Source of the DNA: Alloprevotella sp.
GTDB taxonomy: Bacteria; Bacteroidota; Bacteroidia; Bacteroidales; Bacteroidaceae
Direction of reading: 5' to 3'
DNA: 64,000 nt
Assembly: GCA_017476545.1 (NCBI GenBank)
Contig: JAFUZP010000006.1
Location: forward strand, 33,193 to 97,192
The translations under genes were made by a program, and so were the position numbers. Below, piece by piece: positions 43,530 to 52,831 of this stretch. The notes beneath the pieces were generated by a model. It ran no database searches. It was not told the origin of the DNA and saw only the letters and a program-made list of their open reading frames with translations. How positions within the stretch are numbered: position 1 is the stretch's first letter; every line of letters starts with the position of its first letter.

Positions 43530-45491
43530 ATGAAAGTCCTGAAATTCAGTAGCACGCTGGCCAGCACCGTTGATGGTATCGGGCGTGTGAGCCGCATCGT
43601 AGAGGAAGCCGCCAAGCAAGGTGAGGTGGAAGTTGTGGTGGGCTCAGACTACGCAGCCGCCACGCTGGCCGTAGAGCGCAACGCCTCCGCACTGGAAATC
43701 TGGACCGACGTGGACGGCTTCACGACAGCCGACCCTTCGGTCATCCCGAACGCCTACACGATTGAACGGCTGACGTACAACGAGGCGATGGAATTGTGCA
43801 ACTTCGGCGCAAAGGTGTTTGACCCACCATCGCTCTACCCGGCCTGTGCCAAGAATATCCCCATACACATCAAGAATATCCTCCACCCCGAGCGGAGCGG
43901 AAGTATCATTACGGAAACCCTACCCCCGCAGGAGGACAATACCCTCCCTGTGCGCGGCATCTCAAGCATAACCGAAACGAGCGTCGTCACCGTCAGCGGA
44001 AAGATCATGGTGGGTGTAATCGGTATGAACCGCCGCATCTTCGCCTGCCTTGCAGCCGAGGGTATCAGTGTCTTTATGGTCGTACAGACTTCCTCGGAGA
44101 CCAGTACTTCGCTCTGTCTCACGCCGGCGGACGGTGCCAAGGCCTGCCGTGTGCTTGATGCGGAGTTCGCGATGGAAATTAGTGACGGGGCGATGAACCC
44201 AGCACGCCTGCAGGAAGGAATGTCCACCGTAGCCGTTGTGGGTGAGAATATGAAGCGTACCCCTGGCGTAGCAGGGCGGCTCTTCTCCGTTCTGGGACGG
44301 AACGGCATCAGCGTGTCGGCCATCGGTCAGGGCGCATCGGAGCTAAACCTCTCCTTCGTCATCGAGCGGCACCTGCTTGGCAAGGCACTCAGTGTGCTTC
44401 ACGACTCCTTCTTCCTGAGCGAACACCAAGAGGTGAATCTCTTCGTCTGCGGAGTGGGAACGGTCGGCAGTAGCCTGCTTCGGCAGATTGCCGCCCAACG
44501 CGACGAACTGATGCGCGAGCGGCGACTCAAAGTGAACCTCGTAGGCGTTTGCGGTACGACCCATGCCGCCTACGACCGCAACGGTTTTGATGCCGCGCGC
44601 TATGCTGGCGGAATGGACACCTTGACAGCCGATGGCACGGAAGGCGGCATCGGGCGGATGGTAGAGGAAGTGTTAGGCATGAACCTCTATAACTCCGTAT
44701 TCGTGGATTGCACCGCCTCGCCCGATGTGGCAGCGCACTACGCCACGCTCCTGTCCCACAACGTGAATATCGTGGCCGCCAATAAAGTGGCCGCATCCGC
44801 CCCTTACGCCGACTACCAGCGGCTGAAAGATATTGCTCGCGAACGCGGCGTGCGTTATTTGTTCGAGACAAACGTGGGCGCAGGCCTGCCCGTCATCAGT
44901 ACCATCGGCGACCTGCGCGCATCGGGCGACAAGATACTGCGCATAGAGGCCGTAGTGAGCGGTACGCTCAACTACATCTTCAGCAACCTTTCCGCCGAGG
45001 TATCCCTCTCGCAGGCCGTGCGGCAGGCGCAGGAAGCCGGCTACAGCGAGCCCGACCCGCGCATGGACCTCAGCGGACGGGACGTGCTCCGCAAACTTCT
45101 TATCCTTGCACGCGAAAGCGGCTACCGCCTTGAAGCAGCCGATGTGGAACTCACGCCGTTCCTGCCTGCGGCGCTGTTTGAAAGTGACGTGGAGACGTTC
45201 TGGAAAGAGCTGCCCGCATTGGACGCTTCCTTTGAAAAACGCCGTCGCCAACTGGCGGCCAGCCGCAAATGCCTCCGCTTCATAGCCACTTGGGAGAACG
45301 GACACGGACATATCGGCCTGCGGGAAGTAGGCGAGGACCACCCATTCTACAATTTGCACGGCACGAACAATATAATCAGCCTCACCACCTCGCGCTATCG
45401 CGACCCGATGCTCATCCAAGGCTACGGCGCAGGGGCGGACGTAACGGCCGCCGGTGTCTTTGCGGACATCATGCGCTGCGCGAGCTACTGA
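43530..45491 (+). CDS. thrA: ThrA-type homoserine dehydrogenase with truncated aspartokinase domain
   Basis: A 653-residue protein. Normal ThrA is about 810-820 residues. The first 37 residues match the aspartokinase start, but the KFGGTS phosphate-binding motif is KFSSTL. The sequence then jumps from EVEVVV to GSDYAAATLAV (residue 38 on, DNA about 43641), skipping about 170 residues of the kinase core. The last kinase segment (EIWTDVDGFTTADPSVIPNAYT), both ACT domains (about 140-300), and the complete homoserine dehydrogenase (GVGTVGSSLL near 310, NVGAGLPVI, VSGTLNYIF, EPDPRMDLSGRDVLRKLLILAR) remain. The dehydrogenase reduces aspartate semialdehyde to homoserine, while kinase activity should be absent. 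It follows the GHL10 gene by 23 bp and precedes ccsA. Confidence 0.9.
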   Translation: MKVLKFSSTLASTVDGIGRVSRIVEEAAKQGEVEVVVGSDYAAATLAVERNASALEIWTDVDGFTTADPSVIPNAYTIERLTYNEAMELCNFGAKVFDPPSLYPACAKNIPIHIKNILHPERSGSIITETLPPQEDNTLPVRGISSITETSVVTVSGKIMVGVIGMNRRIFACLAAEGISVFMVVQTSSETSTSLCLTPADGAKACRVLDAEFAMEISDGAMNPARLQEGMSTVAVVGENMKRTPGVAGRLFSVLGRNGISVSAIGQGASELNLSFVIERHLLGKALSVLHDSFFLSEHQEVNLFVCGVGTVGSSLLRQIAAQRDELMRERRLKVNLVGVCGTTHAAYDRNGFDAARYAGGMDTLTADGTEGGIGRMVEEVLGMNLYNSVFVDCTASPDVAAHYATLLSHNVNIVAANKVAASAPYADYQRLKDIARERGVRYLFETNVGAGLPVISTIGDLRASGDKILRIEAVVSGTLNYIFSNLSAEVSLSQAVRQAQEAGYSEPDPRMDLSGRDVLRKLLILARESGYRLEAADVELTPFLPAALFESDVETFWKELPALDASFEKRRRQLAASRKCLRFIATWENGHGHIGLREVGEDHPFYNLHGTNNIISLTTSRYRDPMLIQGYGAGADVTAAGVFADIMRCASY

Positions 45492-45519
45492 GACGTGCGG
45501 ACCGGATTTGTTTATACGG

Positions 45520-47454
45520 ATGGGAAAATCCTTACACGCTAAGCTGACAACAACGGCCGGACGGATAATCCTGGCCGTCTATACCGCCCTCATCCTCCTG
45601 ATGGGGGCAGCCACTTTCATGCAGCAGGCGCACGGCGCATCCTACGCCGCACAACATGTTTACGGAACGGCGTGGTTCAGTGCGCTTTGGGGCATCTTAT
45701 TACTCCTATCCTTATATATAATAACGGTACGCGCGCGCATGTGGAAGCAGTTCCCCTTGTTCCTACTCCATCTTGCACTGGCCGTCATCCTGCTCGGGGC
45801 GGGCGTGACGCACTTCACATCGCACGAAGGTACGATCCATCTGCGTGCCGGCAACTCCACCGACCGCTATGCCACCGCGGACGGCAGCGTGGAACACCTC
45901 CCCTTCACCCTGCGGCTGGACAGTTTCCGCACGGTATATTATCCCGGCACCAACACGCCCGCCGACTTCGTGAGCCACCTCCACGATGCCACCGTCTCGA
46001 TGAACCACCCCTTGCGGCGCGAGGGGTACCGCTTCTACCAGGCAGGCTTCGACCCCGACGGCCAGGGCGCACGGCTTAGTGTCACCTACGACCCGTGGGG
46101 CACACCCCTGACCTACTTCGGCTATGCCCTGCTGGCCTTGTCCATGATATGGGTGTCACTACGTCCTTCTGCCAGGAAACATCGTCATCAGGGTGCGAAA
46201 GCCCTGCTCCTCATGGTCTTCCTTCTCTCCGCACCGGCGGTACAGGCGCGCTCCATACCCAGTGTCAGCGCGGACAAGGCGGAACAGGCAGCCCGGATGC
46301 CTGTCGTATGGAACGGCCGGGTAGCCCCGTTCAACACGCTGGCACGCGATGTCGTGCAAAAGGTCTATGGCCGCACTTCCTACAAGGGGCTGCGCGCCGA
46401 GCAGGTCGTCCTGGGCTGGGCTGCACGCCCTGAGGTATGGAAGGATGAACCCATGATACGGGTGAAGGACCGCGCACTGCGCCGCCAGTTGGGCCTGTCG
46501 GAGGGGAATTACGCCACGATGGCTGCGCTCTTTACCCCCGACGGGCGTTACCGGCTTGAAGGCCTCCCGCCCGACAAAGCCGTACGCGAGCTTGACGAGC
46601 AGGTGGGGCTGCTGCTCATGCTGGCGAACGGTACGCTCGTCCAGCCCGCCACCGAAGCCGACATTAGCCCCGCACGCATTGAGGCGGAACTGCTTTACAA
46701 CGCCATACCCTTTACCAAAACGGGCTTTATGGCCAGCCTCACCCTCGGTCTGCTGCTCCTGCTATTTCCCCGTGTGCGCCGTTTCGCGCCCACGTTCGGC
46801 CTGCTACTGTTGCTGTACCTCTTGTGCGGCTATGCCCTGCGTTGGTACATAGGTGGACGCATCCCCCTGTCCAACGGCAGCGAGACGATGCAGTTCCTCG
46901 CCCTCTGCGCCCTCGCCGCCAGCATGCACCGCCGTTTGGGAGGCATCACCCCCGCCCTGCCGCCACTCGTCGGCGGGTTCGCACTACTCGTGAGCTGGCT
47001 CGGCGAGCGCAGCCCGCAGGTGACTTCCCTCGTTCCCGTACTCAATAGCCCGCTGCTCAGCCTCCACGTCAGCATCATCATGGTGGCCTACGCCCTACTC
47101 GCGCTCTCCGCTGCCGGCAGCCTCGCCGCCCTCTTCCGCCCCACCCTGCGCCAGCCGCTGCTGGAACGGGGAACACGCCTGCTCCGCCCCGCCGTATTCC
47201 TGCTCGCTGCGGGTATCTTCCTCGGCGCAGTATGGGCAAATGTGTCGTGGGGCAGTTATTGGAGTTGGGATCCCAAGGAGACGTGGGCACTCATCACGCT
47301 GATGGTCTATGCCGTCCCACTCCATACTGCCAGCCTACCCGCCCTGCGCCGCCCGCTCGTCTATCACTGCTACCAGCTCTTCGCCTTTCTCACCCTGCTC
47401 ATGACCTACTTCGGCGTGAATTATTTCCTCGGTGGGATGCACAGCTACGCCTGA
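45520..47454 (+). CDS. Cytochrome c biogenesis protein, ResB-like N-terminus fused to CcsA
   Basis: A 644-residue inner-membrane protein of System II cytochrome c maturation, which moves heme to the outside and attaches it to apocytochromes. The N-terminal part (about 1-235) has three transmembrane helices and a beta-rich periplasmic segment resembling ResB. The C-terminal half (about 400-644) is CcsA with the heme-binding tryptophan-rich WWD-type motif WGSYWSWDPKETWALI and nearby histidines. In Bacteroidota such fusions normally sit beside nrfA/nrfH nitrite reductase genes; these are absent here, and the gene follows the thrA-type gene by 28 bp. The start at 45520 is chosen because it begins the conserved MGKSLHAKLTTTAGRI. 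Confidence 0.88.
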   Translation: MGKSLHAKLTTTAGRIILAVYTALILLMGAATFMQQAHGASYAAQHVYGTAWFSALWGILLLLSLYIITVRARMWKQFPLFLLHLALAVILLGAGVTHFTSHEGTIHLRAGNSTDRYATADGSVEHLPFTLRLDSFRTVYYPGTNTPADFVSHLHDATVSMNHPLRREGYRFYQAGFDPDGQGARLSVTYDPWGTPLTYFGYALLALSMIWVSLRPSARKHRHQGAKALLLMVFLLSAPAVQARSIPSVSADKAEQAARMPVVWNGRVAPFNTLARDVVQKVYGRTSYKGLRAEQVVLGWAARPEVWKDEPMIRVKDRALRRQLGLSEGNYATMAALFTPDGRYRLEGLPPDKAVRELDEQVGLLLMLANGTLVQPATEADISPARIEAELLYNAIPFTKTGFMASLTLGLLLLLFPRVRRFAPTFGLLLLLYLLCGYALRWYIGGRIPLSNGSETMQFLALCALAASMHRRLGGITPALPPLVGGFALLVSWLGERSPQVTSLVPVLNSPLLSLHVSIIMVAYALLALSAAGSLAALFRPTLRQPLLERGTRLLRPAVFLLAAGIFLGAVWANVSWGSYWSWDPKETWALITLMVYAVPLHTASLPALRRPLVYHCYQLFAFLTLLMTYFGVNYFLGGMHSYA

Positions 47455-47463
47455 AGAAATCCG

Positions 47464-47499
47464 TAACCTTTGGGGAAGTCCGGCGTACCCCAAGAATTT
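47464..47499. repeat. Two-unit remnant of the family I array (G)
   Basis: TAACCTTTGGGGAA (47464-47477) and TACCCCAAGAATTT (47486-47499), again 22 bp apart, lie just after the ccsA stop. The second unit keeps only its left half. Confidence 0.5.
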
Positions 47500-47551
47500 T
47501 TCTTTACTGACCGCCGCCATATTCCACCTCGCCACAAAAACAAATCCGTCC

Positions 47552-47582
47552 TTTCCCTTATTGGAGGAAATACCTATCTTTG
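47552..47582 (+). promoter_or_regulatory. Promoter of the structured RNA
   Basis: TTTC (47552-47555), 19 bases, TATCTTTG (47575-47582): a perfect -7 with a one-mismatch -33 at ideal spacing and no ribosome-bound start downstream. Confidence 0.7.
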
Positions 47583-47588
47583 CCCCGT

Positions 47589-47860
47589 GAGCCCGCTGCC
47601 CTGGCGGCGGGGACACGGCCATACATAAAGGCGTTTACTTAACGCACTGTTCTTGACAGCTTGAAATCTCGCAAGTTTCAGATATAGTCAGGACTAAGCA
47701 ACAGTAGATGCCCACGTGGTATGTTCTTATACCCCCACCGTATGTATATATGGTGCGGGGAAGTCATATCGGCGTGGCTTCTGCGTTGCTCGTTCAACTA
47801 TATCGGGCAATGCGAGAGCCTCAAGCTGTGGAACGGGTGACGGCGGTTCCACGCTTTTTT
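47589..47860 (+). ncRNA. Unassigned structured RNA of about 270 nt
   Basis: Between a strong promoter and a strong terminator there is no usable open frame, but many stable stems. CCCGCTGCC pairs with GGCGGCGGG near the 5' end. GCGTT pairs with AACGC around 47631-47645. CCCACCGTAT pairs with ATATGGTGCGGG around 47736-47761, and a long arm GGCTTCTGCGTTGC pairs with GCAATGCGAGAGCC around 47777-47822. It lacks the conserved sequences of tmRNA, RNase P RNA and SRP RNA. A 6S-like RNA is possible, but I cannot confirm a class. Ends are predicted, not known. Confidence 0.6.
47828..47860 (+). terminator. Terminator of the structured RNA
   Basis: GTGGAAC (47828-47834) pairs with GTTCCAC (47846-47852), followed closely by TTTTTT (47855-47860). 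Confidence 0.85.
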
Positions 47861-47911
47861 GTATAGGATTGCGTAAACTCACCTATTGTTTCATTTTAAT
47901 TCTATACAACT

Positions 47912-48538
47912 ATGTACAAGAACAACAAGTACAGCAAGTTCTTCATGGCAGCCCTTACGCTGCTCTGTGTGTCGGCGTTCAGCTCTTGCAGCAACGACGA
48001 TGACAACAACAGTTCCGCAGGTCTCAACGGTTTTGAGGTCAGGGACGCCGTATTCTCCAACGAGGGGCTGCCCTCTGCCACATCGGCGGAACAGCTTTCC
48101 GGCGTGACGGTAGAGGAATCTCCCGAGGCTGGGTCGGAAGGCGTCATCACGGTCATCAGTTCCAAGCCCTACGCCCGCTTCTTCATAGGCGTGGAGGGCG
48201 TTCCCAGCCGCTGGACGTGGACACCCGTTTCCGACGATGAGGTACGCACCAAATCCCCGCGCGCTACGGACAGCGAAACGTATGAGTACAGCATCCCTGT
48301 GCGCTATGGAAACGGCTCGGAAACAACCATCGTTATCAATGCAGAGGACATGAACGGAAAAATAATGCGCCCCTATAAGTCCAAGATACAGTATGCCACC
48401 GGAACTGAGGAGGACTCTGGCGAAACTGACACGGAAACCGACGAAACAGAAACGGAAACAGACGGAACAGAAACGGAAACAGACGGAACAGAAACGGAAA
48501 CAGACGGAACAGACAATACTAATGACGCAAATCCTTGA
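47912..48538 (+). CDS. Lipoprotein with acidic TETETDG repeat tail
   Basis: A 208-residue lipoprotein. The signal peptide MYKNNKYSKFFMAALTLLCVSAFSSC ends in a lipobox, with SNDDDNN directly after the cysteine, an acidic signature compatible with surface export in Bacteroidota. The mature part (about 40-165) is probably beta-rich and unassigned. The C-terminus consists of Thr/Glu/Asp/Gly: three exact copies of TETETDG, encoded by three exact 21-bp repeats, with degenerate copies around. The tail is strongly acidic and probably extended or calcium-binding. It lies 50 bp after the structured RNA. Function unknown. Confidence 0.75.
   Translation: MYKNNKYSKFFMAALTLLCVSAFSSCSNDDDNNSSAGLNGFEVRDAVFSNEGLPSATSAEQLSGVTVEESPEAGSEGVITVISSKPYARFFIGVEGVPSRWTWTPVSDDEVRTKSPRATDSETYEYSIPVRYGNGSETTIVINAEDMNGKIMRPYKSKIQYATGTEEDSGETDTETDETETETDGTETETDGTETETDGTDNTNDANP
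48446..48508 (+). repeat. Three exact 21-bp tandem repeats in the lipoprotein tail
   Basis: Copies at 48446-48466, 48467-48487 and 48488-48508 are identical and in frame (seven codons each), so copy-number change would lengthen or shorten the acidic tail without a frameshift. Confidence 0.9.
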
Positions 48539-48918
48539 TGGGGAGCTTCGTCTTAGTTTCCGTCCCCTAATGAACCTTTCCGCTTCGGTCTGGACAGCAT
48601 GCGAGTACGAGGGCGATGCAGCATTCCACAAGAAGTGAAGTGTAAACAGTACTCTACCCCCGTCGTACCGGGCTTCCGCTTCTGACGGAGCATCCCCTGC
48701 CAGGCTGCTATCCGGGCGGCACGTCTGAACAACGTGCCGCCCGCTTCTGTATAACTAAAGCATATTTAGGTTTATTTAGCAAGGAAAAACGCGCGCGTCC
48801 CGCCGAAAATGCGTACCTTAGCCTGCCCAAATGTGCCCCGCACCCTGCCAGGTGCAACACGGGAGGATACTCCGTACGGCGTGAAGCCGTGGGCTGACAC
48901 AGAAAAAGGTACAACAAT
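48539..48918. other. Intergenic region with hairpin and recJ promoter
   Basis: No gene is seen. A perfect 11-bp stem GGGCGGCACGT/ACGTGCCGCCC (48714-48742) could terminate the lipoprotein transcript although no T run follows. TACCTTAG at 48814-48821 is the likely recJ -7 element; its 13-base context GCGTACCTTAGCC is the same as that before the GHL10 operon. Confidence 0.55.
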
Positions 48919-50637
48919 ATGCAATACAAGTGGAACTACAACGAACCGTCCCCGGAAACGGCAGTAGCTGCCAAGCGCCTGGCGGAAGCCGCCGGCGTGC
49001 ACCCCGTACTGGGGCGGCTACTGGCGGAGCGCGGCATCACGGACGAAGCGGCCTTGCGCCGCTTTTTCAGGCCGCAACTATCCGAGTTGCACGACCCCTT
49101 CCTTATGGATGACATGGCGGCGGCCGTCGGGCGGCTCAATCAAGCCCTGGCGCGACGGGAGCGGCTTCTCATCTACGGCGACTACGATGTGGACGGCTGC
49201 ACAGCCGTGGCACTGGTCTATAAATTCCTCGCGCAGTACTTCCCGGACATTGACTCATACATCCCAGACCGCTACGAGGAGGGTTACGGCATCTCACGGA
49301 AGGGAGTGGACTACGCTTACGAGACGGGGGTGAAGCTCATCATCGTGCTGGACTGCGGCATCAAGGCCGTGGAAGAAATCGCTTACGCAAAGGCACTGGG
49401 CATCGACTTCATCATCTGCGACCACCATGTGCCCGACGAACTGTTGCCCGACGCGGTGGCTATTCTCAACCCAAAGCGGCGCGACAACCACTACCCCTTT
49501 GAGCATTTGTCAGGTTGCGGCGTCGGTTTCAAACTGATGCAGGCGTTCGCCATCAGCAACGGCATCGAGTTCAACCGCCTCGCGGAGCTGCTTGACCTTT
49601 GCGCGGTAAGTATCGCCTCAGACATCGTGCCTATCATGGGCGAGAACCGCATCCTGGCATGGCATGGCCTGCGCCGCCTCAACTCCAACCCCTCCACCGG
49701 CTTGCAGGCCATCGTGGAGGTGTGCGGCATGGGCGAGCGCGAACTGACGCTAAACGACATCATATTCCGCATCGGGCCGCGTATCAATGCCTCGGGACGC
49801 GTACAGAGCGGCAAGGAGGCTGTGCGTCTGCTCGTGGAAGACGACTACGCGGAGGCACTGGAACTGGCCAGTAGGATTAACCTATACAACGAGGCGCGCA
49901 AAAATCTGGACAGGCAGATGACGGAGCAGGCCGTGGAGAGCGTCAAGCAAATGCCCGGTCTGGAGGATCGGCGCGGCATTGTTGTTTGCAACAGGGAGTG
50001 GCATAAGGGGATTATCGGCATCGTGGCCTCTCGACTGACGGAGCAATTCTACCGCCCCGTGGTCGTACTGACGGAGAGCGAGGGCATCGCTACGGGCTCG
50101 GCACGTAGCGTGAGCGGTTTCGATGTGTACAAGGCCGTGCAAAGCTGCGAGGACTTGCTGACAAATTTCGGCGGACACACCTATGCGGCAGGGCTGTCCA
50201 TGAAGGTGGAACACGTGGCAGAATTTACACGACGCTTCGAAGAATACGTGGGAGAGCATATCCTCTCGGAACAGACACAGGCGGCACTGGACATTGACGG
50301 GATGCTGGAGTTCCAGGACATCACCTTCGACTTCTACAAACAGCTGCGCCGCTTCGCCCCATTCGGGCCTCAGAACGAACGGCCCGTGTTCTGCACGAAA
50401 CGTGTCTATGACTACGGGACGAGCAAAGTCGTGGGGCGCGGACAAGAGCATATCAAGCTGGAGCTGGTGGACGAAGGGAGCAGTGTCGTCATGAACGGCA
50501 TCGCCTTCGGACAAAGTTCGCAGGCACGCTACATCAAGACGAAGCGAGCGTTCGACATCTGCTACACGGTGGAGGAGAATACACACAAGCGCGGCGAAGT
50601 ACAGCTACAGATAATAGATATACGCCCGTGCGAGTAA
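48919..50637 (+). CDS. recJ: Single-stranded-DNA-specific exonuclease RecJ
   Basis: A 572-residue 5'-3' exonuclease for single-stranded DNA used in recombination and mismatch repair. The DHH-family motifs are present in order: I IYGDYDVDGCTA, II LDCG, III CDHH and SGCGVGFKL. Further C-terminal motifs are RINASGRVQSG and TGSARSVSGFDVY with FGGHTYAAGLSM. The OB-fold region follows (about 460-570, FAPFGPQNERPVFC). The length is normal. The recQ start overlaps the last ten bases, so the two helicase-nuclease partners of RecF-type recombination are made from one transcript. Confidence 0.96.
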   Translation: MQYKWNYNEPSPETAVAAKRLAEAAGVHPVLGRLLAERGITDEAALRRFFRPQLSELHDPFLMDDMAAAVGRLNQALARRERLLIYGDYDVDGCTAVALVYKFLAQYFPDIDSYIPDRYEEGYGISRKGVDYAYETGVKLIIVLDCGIKAVEEIAYAKALGIDFIICDHHVPDELLPDAVAILNPKRRDNHYPFEHLSGCGVGFKLMQAFAISNGIEFNRLAELLDLCAVSIASDIVPIMGENRILAWHGLRRLNSNPSTGLQAIVEVCGMGERELTLNDIIFRIGPRINASGRVQSGKEAVRLLVEDDYAEALELASRINLYNEARKNLDRQMTEQAVESVKQMPGLEDRRGIVVCNREWHKGIIGIVASRLTEQFYRPVVVLTESEGIATGSARSVSGFDVYKAVQSCEDLLTNFGGHTYAAGLSMKVEHVAEFTRRFEEYVGEHILSEQTQAALDIDGMLEFQDITFDFYKQLRRFAPFGPQNERPVFCTKRVYDYGTSKVVGRGQEHIKLELVDEGSSVVMNGIAFGQSSQARYIKTKRAFDICYTVEENTHKRGEVQLQIIDIRPCE

Positions 50638-52550
50638 CAAACGATGACGCCCGTTTCCGGGAAATCTTGCGCGAGCATTGGGGCTACGGGGAGTTCCGTG
50701 GCATACAGCTCGACATTATCCGCAGCATCGCGGCGGGGCAGGATACGCTCGGCCTTATGCCGACGGGAGGCGGAAAGAGCGTCACGTTCCAGGTGCCGGC
50801 CCTCGCAGCAGAGGGACTGTGTATCGTGGTCACGCCACTCATCGCACTGATGAAGGACCAAGTGAACCACCTCCTACGACGCGGCATCCGGGCCGCCGCC
50901 GTCTATTCCGGTCTGTCGCGTGACGACATCCAGCTGCATTTGGACAACTGCATCTATGGCGGCAACAAGTTTCTCTACGTCTCTCCCGAACGTCTTTCCT
51001 CGGAACTGTTCCAACAGAAGCTGGCCCGCATGAAAGTAAGCTTCATCACCGTGGACGAGGCGCACTGCATCTCGCAGTGGGGCTACGACTTCCGTCCTGC
51101 CTATCTGGAAATTGCGAAACTGCGCGACTTGCTTCCCGGTGTACCCGTGCTTGCCCTCACGGCGACTGCCACCCCCAGGGTGGCGGAGGACATCTGCCGC
51201 CAGTTGCGCTTCCGCGACAACGGACGCACTTTCCGCATGAGCTTCGAGCGCAAGAACCTGTCCTACGTCGTGCGGCGTGCGGAGGACAAGGACGCCGAAC
51301 TGCTACACATCCTGCGCAGCGTGCCCGGATCGGCCATCGTCTATACGCGTAGCAGGCAAGGCGCGAGGGATACAGCACGCCTCCTTGAGGCAGAGGGAAT
51401 CACTGCGCTCTACTACCATGCCGGACTGACAAACGTGGACAAGGACGTACGGCAGCAGGCTTGGCAGGAGGGCGGTACACGCGTGATGGTCGCTACGAAC
51501 GCCTTCGGAATGGGTATTGACAAGGCCGATGTGCGTCTCGTGGTACACATGGATGTCCCGGACAGTGTTGAGGCTTACTTCCAAGAGGCGGGACGCGCGG
51601 GACGCGATGGGAAGCGCGCGTATGCCGTGCTGCTGACCAACGGAAATGACCGCCGCAAACTTACACAAAGGATACCCGACACGTTTCCTGACAAGGACTA
51701 CGTGCAGCGCATCTATGAGAGCCTGAGCTACTACTTTGAGTTGCCGATGGGTGAGGGGGCAGGACGGCGTTTTGAGTTCGACCTTGACAAGTTCTGCCGC
51801 GTATTCAAGTTCTTCCCCGTACCCGCACTCAGCGCATTGCAGCTCCTGACACGCGGTGGCTACATCAACTATCAGGACAGCGAAGAGAGCACCTCGCGTG
51901 TACTATTCCTCGTTGCGCGCGACGAACTCTACTCTCTAAACTACCTAACACCTCTGGAAGAAGCCGTGGTACAGGGCATCCTACGCAATTATGGCGGCAT
52001 CTTCAGCGATTACGTGTATATCCACGAGGCCACAGTGGCCGATGCCGCCGGCACAGATGCCCGACAAGTGTACGAAGTGCTCAAGGGACTGACGCGACAG
52101 CGCATCCTGCACTACATCCCACGCAAGGCCACGCCCTATATCTCCTACCCCATGCGCCGCATCCCCCAAGAAGACGTGGGGCTCGGACCGGACATCTACG
52201 AATACCGACTTGAGGAGTATAAGGAACGCATACGGGCCATGCTGGACTACACCGAGGAAGAAGACGAATGCCGCAGCCGCTACCTGCTCCGCTACTTCGG
52301 TGAACAACGGGAGGAGGGATGCGGGCAGTGCGATGTCTGCCTTTCCCGAAAACCGCGCGAAGCTACATTACAAGAGGCCGGACAGATGCTCCTAACTATC
52401 TTGGCAGACGGATGCCCCCACGCCCCGACGGACCTCCGTCCCGACGGACTACCCACAGAGACGGTCGCCCAGGCTCTCCGGCACTTAGTGGCCGAAGGAA
52501 GGGTGGTCCGCACGGGGGATTCCTACTGCCTAGCCAGTCACGCCCAATGA
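50628..52550 (+). CDS. recQ: ATP-dependent DNA helicase RecQ
   Basis: A 640-residue 3'-5' helicase. Motif I MPTGGGKS, motif [18 protein letters not shown], the conserved [21 protein letters not shown] and the aromatic-rich loop are present. The RecQ zinc-binding domain is at [19 protein letters not shown] then QCDVC near residue 545-570. The start is GTG at 50628 and overlaps the end of recJ by ten bases. The C-terminal end (about 575-640, [15 protein letters not shown]...[20 protein letters not shown]) does not match a typical HRDC domain; it looks like a winged-helix, so DNA recognition may differ. tRNA-Ser follows 86 bp downstream. Confidence 0.95.
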   Translation: MRVTNDDARFREILREHWGYGEFRGIQLDIIRSIAAGQDTLGLMPTGGGKSVTFQVPALAAEGLCIVVTPLIALMKDQVNHLLRRGIRAAAVYSGLSRDDIQLHLDNCIYGGNKFLYVSPERLSSELFQQKLARMKVSFITVDEAHCISQWGYDFRPAYLEIAKLRDLLPGVPVLALTATATPRVAEDICRQLRFRDNGRTFRMSFERKNLSYVVRRAEDKDAELLHILRSVPGSAIVYTRSRQGARDTARLLEAEGITALYYHAGLTNVDKDVRQQAWQEGGTRVMVATNAFGMGIDKADVRLVVHMDVPDSVEAYFQEAGRAGRDGKRAYAVLLTNGNDRRKLTQRIPDTFPDKDYVQRIYESLSYYFELPMGEGAGRRFEFDLDKFCRVFKFFPVPALSALQLLTRGGYINYQDSEESTSRVLFLVARDELYSLNYLTPLEEAVVQGILRNYGGIFSDYVYIHEATVADAAGTDARQVYEVLKGLTRQRILHYIPRKATPYISYPMRRIPQEDVGLGPDIYEYRLEEYKERIRAMLDYTEEEDECRSRYLLRYFGEQREEGCGQCDVCLSRKPREATLQEAGQMLLTILADGCPHAPTDLRPDGLPTETVAQALRHLVAEGRVVRTGDSYCLASHAQ

Positions 52551-52613
52551 GGCGGAGCTTTCCTGCCCACACAAAAAATACCGCTCGCTGTTCCGCGTCC
52601 CGAATAAAAGCCT

Positions 52614-52621
52614 TATCTTTG
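52614..52621 (+). promoter_or_regulatory. -7 element of tRNA-Ser
   Basis: TATCTTTG, an exact consensus match, ends 15 bp before the tRNA; TTCC lies at the -33 position. Confidence 0.65.
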
Positions 52622-52636
52622 CCGCGCTTATGCCAA

Positions 52637-52721
52637 GGAGAGATGGCAGAGTGGTCGATTGCATCGGTCTTGAAAACCGACGTACCGAGAGGTACCGGGG
52701 GTTCGAATCCCTCTCTCTCCG
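52637..52721 (+). tRNA. tRNA-Ser(UGA)
   Basis: An 85-nt class II tRNA. The acceptor stem GGAGAGA (52637-52643) pairs with TCTCTCC (52714-52720), followed by discriminator G. The anticodon arm TCGGT-CTTGAAA-ACCGA gives anticodon TGA, decoding UCA/UCG serine codons. A long variable arm (GTACCGAGAGGTAC) and the T-loop GGTTCGAATC are clear. CCA is not encoded. Confidence 0.95.
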
Positions 52722-52729
52722 CAGTTGGC

Positions 52730-52765
52730 AGGCTTTTTCCCCGCATACGGGAGGAAGCCTTTTTA
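52730..52765 (+). terminator. Terminator of tRNA-Ser
   Basis: AGGCTT (52730-52735) pairs with AAGCCT (52755-52760), with an inner CCCCG/CGGG stem, followed by TTTTT. Confidence 0.75.
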
Positions 52766-52831
52766 TTTACCTTGCGGCCAGGTATTCTTGTTCTCCCGGC
52801 TGTAAACCGATTTGTAGCCATCCAAGTTTTG

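Noticed and set aside
47589-47860. Identity as tmRNA, RNase P RNA or SRP RNA
   Set aside because: The conserved sequences of these RNAs were not found; the class is left open.
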